Part shown: positions 8,084-15,324 of the stretch, piece by piece
How the letters are laid out: each line of letters starts with the position of its first letter
Position numbering within the stretch: the stretch's first letter is position 1
Assembly (NCBI GenBank): GCA_937998875.1
Contig: CALLBO010000035.1
Span: 1-64,000 of the forward strand
From: an uncultured Granulosicoccaceae bacterium
GTDB lineage: Bacteria; Pseudomonadota; Gammaproteobacteria; Granulosicoccales; Granulosicoccaceae
Length of the DNA stretch: 64,000 nt
Direction of reading: 5' to 3'
Position numbers and translations under genes: made by a program
Notes under the pieces: generated by a model
Told to the model about the DNA's origin: nothing
The model's input: the letters and a program-made list of their open reading frames with translations, nothing else
Database searches by the model: none

Positions 8084-9178
8084 CTAAACAATTGCGGTGA
8101 GGTATTCTTCCCGGGTTTCCGTCTGAGCCGCTGGCGGCAATTCTAAACAGGTCGATGCAGCGCCGCGGACGTTGCTGCTTAGCGGTTGTTTGACTATCGC
8201 GACAGGCAGGTCAGTAGCCTGTATTACTAATTGATCCATGCGGGATAGCAGTGTTCCACCGCCACAGAGCTGAATACCTGTCACGTAAGCTGCATCTATA
8301 ATGTACCGGTCAATGTTAGTGAGGCTGGCTGCGATTGAATTTGCAAGCGTGTTCAGAGCCGGTTGTAAGATTTGGCTGATGGTTTCGGAGCTGATACTGA
8401 ATGTTGATGGGGTATTGGTTTTCACTGACAGGCACTCTACCTGGCAGGATGTACGCGTACATTTAACAATAGATCGGGGTGTTGCGGCTGCCACGCTGTG
8501 TTTAATCTGTCGTGCTACTTCATCAGAGACATAGAGACTAAAACGTTCCAGTAAACCAGTGGCGATGGTTGTGTCGAGTAAATCGCCGCCACAGGCTATA
8601 TTGTCATAGTGCACGACTTCTCCGTCTGAGATAGCAAACAGCCGTGTTGAAGTAGCGCCGAAATCAATCATGATGCAGGGTTCTGACTGATCGAGTTCTG
8701 TTGCATAGAAGGCTGCCAGTGCGGCATCCTGAACACGGATAGTTGCAGCACCGGCAGCCTTGCAGGCCTGCTGTAACCGGGAACTGGTTTTTACACTGCA
8801 ATCATGTGGCAACGTCAGTACAACTTCAGTTGCTCCTCCGGTTGCTCCAGCCTGGCTGGCCTGCACCAGAAAATGGCTGAGCATTTTTGCAGTCCAGCCG
8901 AGATCGTTGTGCCGGTCTGCCTGCACGGGGTGAACTAGCCGTAAGCTGTCTTTACTGGTGGCGGCCAACTCGTTAGCCTGATCACCGAAACCGCGGAGCG
9001 CATTGCTGCCCCCAACCGGGTGATCCATATCCAGAATTGCAACAGAAGGCTGGTCGAGCAGGATTCCTGTACTGGTAGCGTAAAACCTTGTACGAAAAGC
9101 ACCTGGATCGATAGCAAAGTGAATGGCTGCGTTGTTGTTTTCACGTTGGAACACAGAGTTGGACCCTTTATTGTCCAT
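8084..9178 (-). CDS. Divergent MreB/actin-like protein at the mre locus position
   Basis: 364 aa actin-fold protein that follows MreB throughout but with altered nucleotide loops. Phosphate-1 reads AIDPGAFRTRFY (MreB: DLGTANTLIY), the middle EEP motif is VQDAALAAFYA, and phosphate-2 reads MIDFGATSTRLFAI (MreB: DIGGGTTEVAII). The adenosine/C-terminal region GIQLCGGGTLLSRMD and NVRGAASTCLEL is well preserved. It is transcribed divergently from gatCAB, the place of mreBCD in Pseudomonas and relatives, yet no mreC or mreD follows; slyX does. I infer a descendant or replacement of MreB with changed ATPase behaviour. Whether a canonical mreB exists elsewhere cannot be seen. Confidence 0.7.
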   Translation of the reverse strand: MDNKGSNSVFQRENNNAAIHFAIDPGAFRTRFYATSTGILLDQPSVAILDMDHPVGGSNALRGFGDQANELAATSKDSLRLVHPVQADRHNDLGWTAKMLSHFLVQASQAGATGGATEVVLTLPHDCSVKTSSRLQQACKAAGAATIRVQDAALAAFYATELDQSEPCIMIDFGATSTRLFAISDGEVVHYDNIACGGDLLDTTIATGLLERFSLYVSDEVARQIKHSVAAATPRSIVKCTRTSCQVECLSVKTNTPSTFSISSETISQILQPALNTLANSIAASLTNIDRYIIDAAYVTGIQLCGGGTLLSRMDQLVIQATDLPVAIVKQPLSSNVRGAASTCLELPPAAQTETREEYLTAIV

Positions 9179-9325
9179 CGGATACTCGGGAGTATAGACA
9201 CGGCCGATCGAACTGCCAGTCAGCTACAAGTGCTGGCCGACCGCAGGCCTGCCGCGGCACAGGGCATGAGTGAGTACAGTGCAGCACTAATATGCTAAAT
9301 TAGCGGTTTTTTACGGGACGGGTCG

Positions 9326-9631
9326 ATGACAGAAAAAGCGGACACTGAGGTCGGGAATGAGGTGGTGGAACAGGTCGCCCATCTCGCGCGAATTCAGATC
9401 GATTCTGATTCTGTGTCGAACTACGCGTCTGAGATGTCTGGTGTACTCCAGCTCGCAGCACAGATGGATCAGGTTGACACTAGCTCGGTTGAACCAATGG
9501 CGCATCCGACGCATGCGGTACAGCGTCTACGCGAAGATGTTGTGACTGAATCGAATCGCCGCGATGCGTTCCAGAAAATTGCACCGTCAGTAGAGAATGG
9601 TTACTACCTTGTACCACCCGTGATTGAATAA
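9326..9631 (+). CDS. gatC: Asp/Glu-tRNA amidotransferase subunit GatC
   Basis: 101 aa small scaffold subunit of the GatCAB amidotransferase, which converts misacylated Glu-tRNA(Gln) or Asp-tRNA(Asn) to the correct amide. Typical features are VVEQVAHLARIQID near the start, the central VDTSSVEPMAHP and LREDVVTES, and NGYYLVPPVIE at the C-terminus. The ATG at 9326 is preceded by GGGACGGG. First gene of gatC-gatA-gatB, with 88 bp before gatA. Confidence 0.95.
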   Translation: MTEKADTEVGNEVVEQVAHLARIQIDSDSVSNYASEMSGVLQLAAQMDQVDTSSVEPMAHPTHAVQRLREDVVTESNRRDAFQKIAPSVENGYYLVPPVIE

Positions 9632-9719
9632 TCAGTGCACGAATAGTTTTTCTGATCTAACAAGGCAGGTGATCTGTCTGATATTCCAGCCATTCTCAAA
9701 TCTTTAAGCGTAACCAACA

Positions 9720-11168
9720 ATGCACACACTTACTTTAGCATCCATGCGAAGTGGACTTGAAAACGGTGAGTTTTCAAGTGTTGAGCTATGTCAGCACTTT
9801 ATCGATAGAATCAAAAAGCAAAACGAATCACTGAATGCTTTCGTGAGTATCACTGAGGAGCAGGCAATCGCTGCTGCCAGAGCTGCTGATGAATCAAGGG
9901 CGTCTGGAAATGTCACTGGTGCATTGCATGGTCTTCCGATTGCCCACAAAGATATTTTCTGCACCGAAGGCGTGCGCACCACTTGCGGGTCGCGCATGCT
10001 TGAAGCGTTTGTACCTCCTTACAATGCAACAGTCGTTGAGAAGCTGAGTGCCGCAGGGGCGATCTGTCTTGGTAAGACCAACATGGATGAGTTTGCGATG
10101 GGGTCATCGAATGAAAACAGCTACTTTGGTGCGGTTCGCAACCCGTGGGATACTGATCGCGTACCGGGTGGGTCATCCGGTGGTAGTGCTGCGGCGGTGG
10201 GTGGTCGGCTGGTGCCTGCCTGTACAGGTACTGACACCGGTGGGTCTATCAGGCAGCCTGCTGCGTTTTGCGGTATTACCGGACTAAAGCCCACGTATGG
10301 TCGAGTGTCGCGCTACGGCATGATTGCGTTTGCCTCAAGTCTGGATCAGGGTGGTCCAATGGCAACCAGCGCCGAGGATTGCGCCTGGCTCCTCAATGAA
10401 ATGGCAGGCTTTGATGAACGCGATTCCACAAGTATTGAGCGTGACAAGGATGACTACGTTTCTACACTGGTAAATTCGCTAGACGGCGTGACAATAGGCC
10501 TGCCGAAGCAGTACTTCGACGCGGGTCTGGATGCTTCTATTGCATCTTTGTTGCAGCAGGCAATTGCGGAACTTGAAAAGCTCGGCGCAAAATTTGTTGA
10601 TATTGATCTTGAAAATCAGCATTTGTCTGTCCCGGCCTACTACATTGTGGCGCCGGCTGAGTGTTCATCCAATCTGGCACGCTTTGATGGCGTGAGATAC
10701 GGGCATCGCTGTGAAGACCCCAAAGACCTTGAAGATTTATACAAGCGTTCACGTGCAGAAGGATTTGGTCGTGAGGTTAAACGACGGATATTGGTTGGCA
10801 CTTATGCGTTGTCTGCCGGTTACTACGATGCGTACTACCTAAAAGCGCAAAAGATACGCAGTCTTATAAGTCAGGACTTCAGTCAGGCGTTTGAGAGTGT
10901 TGATTTTATTCTCGGCCCGACAACTCCTTCACCGGCGTTTAAAGTAGGCGAAAAAACCGGTGACCCGTTAGAAATGTATCTTAACGATATCTACACAATA
11001 CCCGCTAACCTCGCAGGCCTGCCCGGCATATCTGTACCTTGCGGTGAGGTAGGCGGTTTACCTGTAGGGATGCAGCTGGTTGGCAACTACTTTGAAGAGG
11101 CGCGTCTGTTAAATGTTGCGCATCAGTACCAGATGGTGACCGATTGGCACACCCGTATTCCCGGATAG
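9720..11168 (+). CDS. gatA: Glutamyl-tRNA(Gln) amidotransferase subunit GatA
   Basis: Amidase-signature subunit that releases ammonia from glutamine, 482 aa, normal length. The catalytic Ser-cisSer-Lys triad is visible: Lys in LPIAHKDIF near residue 77, the cis-Ser in [12 protein letters not shown], and the nucleophilic Ser in [15 protein letters not shown] near residue 175. The [18 protein letters not shown] stretch is typical of GatA rather than other amidases. Flanked by gatC and gatB in the standard order. Confidence 0.97.
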   Translation: MHTLTLASMRSGLENGEFSSVELCQHFIDRIKKQNESLNAFVSITEEQAIAAARAADESRASGNVTGALHGLPIAHKDIFCTEGVRTTCGSRMLEAFVPPYNATVVEKLSAAGAICLGKTNMDEFAMGSSNENSYFGAVRNPWDTDRVPGGSSGGSAAAVGGRLVPACTGTDTGGSIRQPAAFCGITGLKPTYGRVSRYGMIAFASSLDQGGPMATSAEDCAWLLNEMAGFDERDSTSIERDKDDYVSTLVNSLDGVTIGLPKQYFDAGLDASIASLLQQAIAELEKLGAKFVDIDLENQHLSVPAYYIVAPAECSSNLARFDGVRYGHRCEDPKDLEDLYKRSRAEGFGREVKRRILVGTYALSAGYYDAYYLKAQKIRSLISQDFSQAFESVDFILGPTTPSPAFKVGEKTGDPLEMYLNDIYTIPANLAGLPGISVPCGEVGGLPVGMQLVGNYFEEARLLNVAHQYQMVTDWHTRIPG

Positions 11169-11222
11169 CAATCGTACCTGTTCTTCAACCACCAACCGTA
11201 CAGCGAATAAACAAGTGAGATC

Positions 11223-12662
11223 ATGATGCAGTGGGAAACAGTCATTGGACTTGAAATTCACGCGCAACTTGCAACGCAGAGCAAAATATTCTCTGCGAGC
11301 TCGACGCAATACGGTGCTGAACCAAATACGCAGGCTAACGCGGTTGATCTGGGTATGCCTGGTGTATTGCCGGTGCTTAACCGTGAGGCGGTGCGGATGG
11401 CGGTTAAGTTTGCATTGGCAACCAACGCAGAGATTGGAAGGCATAATGTATTTTCCCGCAAGAACTACTTTTATCCGGACCTCCCCAAGGGTTACCAGAT
11501 TTCGCAAATGAGTTTGCCGATTGTTGGAAACGGGGTAGTGTCTGTTGAGCTTGAGGATGGAGTGGTTAAAGAAGTGGGCTTAACCCGTGCGCATCTTGAA
11601 GAAGATGCCGGCAAGTCTGTGCACGAAGACTTTCATGATGCAACCGGTGTTGATCTCAACCGGGCCGGTACTCCATTGCTTGAGATTGTCTCTGAGCCGG
11701 ATATGCGCAGTGCCAAAGAGGCGGTAGCCTATGCAAAGAAAATTCACTCTATTGTTCGCTATATAGAAATATGTGATGGCAACATGCAGGAGGGCTCGTT
11801 CCGCTGTGATGCGAATGTATCAATCCGACCAGCTGGTGAGGCACGGCTTGGGACACGCTCTGAAATAAAGAATGTTAATTCGTTTCGTTTTCTTGAGCGC
11901 GCTATTAACTTTGAAGTGGAACGTCAGATAGACATTCTTGAATCGGGTGGACAAGTAGTGCAGGAGACGCGGCTTTACGACGCCGACAAAGACGAAACAC
12001 GCTCCATGCGAAGTAAAGAAGAAGCTAACGACTATCGCTACTTTCCGGATCCTGACTTGCTGCCGGTGCAGATCGAAGAAGAGCTGATAGAGTCAATCCG
12101 AAAAACGCTGCCTGAACTTCCGGATGCGAGGAGGGCGCGTTTTATGTCAGCGCTTGAACTCTCTGAATACGATGCAGGTGTGATGACTTCTGATCGCTAC
12201 ACAGCAGATTACTTTGAAGCTGTAGTAAAGAAAAGCGGTGCCAGTGCCAAGCTTGCCTGTAGCTGGATCAGTGGGGAACTATTCTCGCGCCTAAACAAAG
12301 ATGGTTTGGAATTAAATGCATCTCCGGTGGATGCAGATCGATTTAGTCAGCTGGTTGAGCGTGTGCATGACAATACGATCTCCGGAAAAATCGCAAAAGA
12401 AGTGCTGGATAAAATGTGGTCTGGTGCCGATACGGCGGATCAGGTGATCGAGAAAGAAGGGCTGCGACAGATCTCAGATAGTTCTGAAATCGAAAAAATG
12501 ATAGACGATGTTATTGCTGCCAATCCGGATCAGGTTGCGGAATACAAATCCGGCAAAGACAAGTTGCTTGCCTACTTTGTCGGGCAGGTGATGAAGGCAT
12601 CGCGCGGAAAGGCTAATCCCGGTGAGCTGAACAAATTGCTGCAGGAAAAGCTCAAAGGCTGA
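11223..12662 (+). CDS. gatB: Asp/Glu-tRNA amidotransferase subunit GatB
   Basis: 479 aa tRNA-binding and kinase-like subunit of GatCAB. Landmarks are [18 protein letters not shown] at the N-terminus, [54 protein letters not shown] and [17 protein letters not shown]. The C-terminal YqeY-like helical domain ends in [16 protein letters not shown]. It has two adjacent in-frame ATG codons at 11223 and 11226; the second gives the usual MQWETVIG start. 54 bp downstream of gatA. Confidence 0.97.
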   Translation: MMQWETVIGLEIHAQLATQSKIFSASSTQYGAEPNTQANAVDLGMPGVLPVLNREAVRMAVKFALATNAEIGRHNVFSRKNYFYPDLPKGYQISQMSLPIVGNGVVSVELEDGVVKEVGLTRAHLEEDAGKSVHEDFHDATGVDLNRAGTPLLEIVSEPDMRSAKEAVAYAKKIHSIVRYIEICDGNMQEGSFRCDANVSIRPAGEARLGTRSEIKNVNSFRFLERAINFEVERQIDILESGGQVVQETRLYDADKDETRSMRSKEEANDYRYFPDPDLLPVQIEEELIESIRKTLPELPDARRARFMSALELSEYDAGVMTSDRYTADYFEAVVKKSGASAKLACSWISGELFSRLNKDGLELNASPVDADRFSQLVERVHDNTISGKIAKEVLDKMWSGADTADQVIEKEGLRQISDSSEIEKMIDDVIAANPDQVAEYKSGKDKLLAYFVGQVMKASRGKANPGELNKLLQEKLKG

Positions 12663-12795
12663 CGCGCAGATCAAGCGGTTATTCAGTTTGCCATCAGGAA
12701 TTGGTTGTTTGTACCGGAATGGTTGTAATGTTGCTGATCGATGAAAGTGATAAATATTTGATACACTGACGCCCAGTCAACTCGAATAGTCTGCT

Positions 12796-13356
12796 GTGGT
12801 TTTAAGAAAAAAAATACTATCTATCCTGCTGATGATGCTGCCATTTTGTGCCTTGGCGCAACAATCAGGTTCGCAGTTGCAGCCGCAATTCTACCTTGGG
12901 GCTAATCTCGATCGGTTCTCTCTCGGGAATAGTAGCAATACCGGAGACACTAACGCTGAGCTGCAACCGGTTATCGCCATGGCACAGCTAGGTTATTGGC
13001 TGCGTCCGGGTATTGGGCTAGAGCTGGAAGCGGGCGCCGGTGTGGTGTCGGATTCCGTCGGTACTCTCGATCTTGATTTTACTTCGGTGATGGGTGCAAA
13101 CGTCCGGCTGGAGTCTCAGCCTATTAGCAGGTTTGCAGCCTACGCAGTGGTCGGGTACGTGCGCAGCTCCTATGATTTATCCAGCGATGGCTTTGATACC
13201 TCTATTACGCTGCCCGGCGGCCGGCTGGCTTTTGGTATGACTTATATACTCAATCGCTACTTGCAGCTTGATGGTGGATTTTCGCATCACGATTATGATG
13301 GTGATACACGAATCAATAGCTTCCGCCTCGGCATACGTTACGAAACCAGTCGCTAG
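12796..13356 (+). CDS. Outer-membrane beta-barrel protein
   Basis: 186 aa with a clear signal peptide (LRKKILSILLMMLPFCALA, cleavage before QQSGSQ). The mature part has alternating amphipathic strands of the OmpA/OmpW-like small barrel kind: FYLGANLDRFSLG, PVIAMAQLGYWLRPGIGLELEAGAG, AAYAVVGYVRSSYD, LAFGMTYILNRYLQLDGGFSH, and a final strand NSFRLGIRYETSR. The start codon is GTG. The function is unknown; such barrels are often structural or porin-like. The next gene begins in a tandem repeat directly after its stop codon and may be co-transcribed. Confidence 0.75.
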   Translation: MVLRKKILSILLMMLPFCALAQQSGSQLQPQFYLGANLDRFSLGNSSNTGDTNAELQPVIAMAQLGYWLRPGIGLELEAGAGVVSDSVGTLDLDFTSVMGANVRLESQPISRFAAYAVVGYVRSSYDLSSDGFDTSITLPGGRLAFGMTYILNRYLQLDGGFSHHDYDGDTRINSFRLGIRYETSR

Positions 13357-13417
13357 GTGCTTGTTAAGCCAGGTGCTGTCAAGCCAGGTACTATCAAGCC
13401 AGGTACTATCAAGTATG
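13357..13417. repeat. Four 15-16 bp tandem repeats reaching the next start codon
   Basis: Copies at 13357-13372, 13373-13387, 13388-13402 and 13403-13417 share the core caagccaggta. The first copy begins right after the barrel-protein stop codon, and the last copy ends in the ATG of the lipoprotein gene at 13415. The array therefore fills the whole intergenic spacer and occupies the place of the ribosome-binding site. Confidence 0.85.
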
Positions 13418-14704
13418 AACAAACAATCTTTCGCTGCTACCTTTTTAGTGGCCGCGTTGGCAGCGCTGACTTTAGTTGCCTGCGACAGCAATGGAGATGC
13501 GCGGCGGTTGGGTAATCTCGTGTCTGTGGCTGATGCCAATTACACGAGCCTCGTTATCAATACCGGAGGTGAATCTGCCGTCATTGAAACAGGCGAAGTC
13601 ACTCAGTTGTCGCTGGAAGCTTTTGCTGAAGGTAGTGAGACTGGGGTAGTTATTGGCTCTGGAAGTGCTGCCTGGAGAAGCAGTGACTCTTTAATCGCAG
13701 AAGTTGATCCGGATACCGGTAGTGTATTGGGCGGTGCGGTGGATGGAGAGGTGACGATTACTGCCACGTTTGGCAACCTGCTCGCGACAACTCAGGTGCG
13801 TGTTTCTTCAGCGCAACTTGTGAGTATTGATATCGAGTCGGTTGATGATTCTTTTTCGTTGAATGAATGTAGCAGTGGTGAGTATGTTGCCTGGGGCAAT
13901 TATGAGGGTGAGGAGCAGCGCCGCAATATCACCGACTCTGTAGAATGGGAGGTCGTCCCTGCCGATGGCTCCGGGATCACAGCAGCATTCGATGAAGCGG
14001 GTGTCTTGAGGGTAACTGCAGCAGGAGTGCTGGCGGTTAGCACAACCAGGCTCGCGTTTCTGGATAAGCCTGAAGTAGCAAGTGCAATCACAGAAGTAAC
14101 GGTAGCCGATAGTCTGGAGGGCATTGAAATCGAAGCTGATGCCGGTGAACTGTCAGTCGCTTCGCCACTGCAGTATCGTGGTTACCCGGTCTATTCAAAT
14201 GAACCCGATCAGAGGCCGGAGATTAGTGACTACCTGAGCTGGAATATTGCAGCTACCTCTGGTCGGTTTGATGCGGTAGTTAATGGCCTTGTCACCGCCA
14301 GTGAGGCAGGTGATGGGGTGCTTACGGCAGGTTGTAACGGCACAGGTATTACCGAGTCAGTTGCAATAAGTGCTGCCGGTTCCGGATTGTTTGCCGGACT
14401 CACGATAACGGCGGCCAATGCAGACCGTGAGTTTCCGTTGACCGTCATATGGCAGGGGGAGCGAATCACCGAGCGCTTGACCGCTACGGCACTTTACGCT
14501 GATCAAGATGGTGGCGAGGATGTGACCGATGAAGCCAACTGGCTTATCAATTCCGCCCCCGATGGCATTTTCACGCTCGGCAATGATAACGATAACAAAG
14601 GTGAGCTGATTATTCGTGGCAGGGGAAGAGTAACTTTGACTGCGACTTACACCGACGACAACGACGTGCGCTTTCCCGCAACCGTTACCGTTATCTCGCG
14701 GTAA
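13415..14704 (+). CDS. Lipoprotein with bacterial Ig-like (BIG2-type) domain
   Basis: 429 aa from the ATG at 13415. The N-terminus MNKQSFAATFLVAALAALTL ends in the lipobox LVAC followed by DSNG. Asp directly after the lipidated Cys is an inner-membrane retention signal in E. coli. The first mature domain has the BIG2 pattern (YTSLVINTGG, VIGSGSAAWRSSDSLIAEVD, GEVTITATFG), and further acidic, beta-rich repeats follow to GRGRVTLTATYTD. Reading could continue upstream to 13268, but that adds low-complexity residues encoded by the tandem repeat (SQVLSSQVLSS) and hides the signal peptide, so I reject it. No Shine-Dalgarno sequence is visible. The function is unknown. Confidence 0.75.
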   Translation: MNKQSFAATFLVAALAALTLVACDSNGDARRLGNLVSVADANYTSLVINTGGESAVIETGEVTQLSLEAFAEGSETGVVIGSGSAAWRSSDSLIAEVDPDTGSVLGGAVDGEVTITATFGNLLATTQVRVSSAQLVSIDIESVDDSFSLNECSSGEYVAWGNYEGEEQRRNITDSVEWEVVPADGSGITAAFDEAGVLRVTAAGVLAVSTTRLAFLDKPEVASAITEVTVADSLEGIEIEADAGELSVASPLQYRGYPVYSNEPDQRPEISDYLSWNIAATSGRFDAVVNGLVTASEAGDGVLTAGCNGTGITESVAISAAGSGLFAGLTITAANADREFPLTVIWQGERITERLTATALYADQDGGEDVTDEANWLINSAPDGIFTLGNDNDNKGELIIRGRGRVTLTATYTDDNDVRFPATVTVISR

Positions 14705-14868
14705 TCCAGGCCTGCTGTCTGTCACAGACGGGCGATCCATGTGATGCTTCAATAATTTTCAATCCCGCCGATACAGTGGCCCAGCAGGGTAGTTGCCGAA
14801 GCGAATTGTGACCTGGTTCTTTTCGAATCGATGATTGCCCGTTTTTACGGGGGTTGATCGATCGGGAT

Positions 14869-15324
14869 ATGAAGAAGCGCTGCGTACCGGCCTTGTATTG
14901 CCTGCTGCTTTCCTGTGCTTCACCGCATGAAGGGCGTGATGCTGTGCGGCTGGATGGTGACTGGCAGGCGCTTATGGGTGGTACTGATTCTGTGCAGTTG
15001 GTCGAGGGATTGAGATTCGATTGCTCGCCCTTCACTGATTCCTTTTTCATGCGGGTTCAGGATGGAGTGGTCGCAGGGTTTCTGCAGGCGGATGAAAACT
15101 ATAGCTTCACGGCGTCGATAAACGACAGTGGCTATTTCAAAGCGACAATCCCGACGAACTCAGCTTACACCTATAAAGATGCTCAAGTCAGGCGCAAATC
15201 AGCTATCGTGCTGGTGCTTGAGGGCAGTCTGTCTGCGAGGGACAGGACGGGTGTATTCGTTATTGGCGATCGAGAGCTAGGCGGGCAAGGTTGTAAAACC
15301 GATGTGCGGTTCGTTTCGGTATGA
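14869..15324 (+). CDS. Small lipoprotein upstream of M16 protease
   Basis: 151 aa, starting at the ATG at 14869 with GGGA just upstream. An in-frame TTG at 14854 would add five residues. The short signal MKKRCVPALYCLLLSC ends in the lipobox LLSC, then ASPHEG. The mature part is beta-rich (DGDWQALMGGTDSV, VAGFLQADENYSFTASIND, DAQVRRKSAIVLVLEG) with no family I recognise. Its stop overlaps the next ATG (ATGA at 15321-15324), so the two products are translationally coupled and probably act together in the envelope. Confidence 0.65.
   Translation: MKKRCVPALYCLLLSCASPHEGRDAVRLDGDWQALMGGTDSVQLVEGLRFDCSPFTDSFFMRVQDGVVAGFLQADENYSFTASINDSGYFKATIPTNSAYTYKDAQVRRKSAIVLVLEGSLSARDRTGVFVIGDRELGGQGCKTDVRFVSV

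Noticed and set aside
9179-9325. Terminator between the MreB-like gene and gatC
   Set aside because: gctaaattagc followed by Ts has a stem of only four pairs, and both flanking genes start here, so a promoter region is more sensible.
13268-13414. Upstream extension of the BIG2 lipoprotein
   Set aside because: It would bury the signal peptide and lipobox, and its residues come from the barrel gene's other frame and the tandem repeat.
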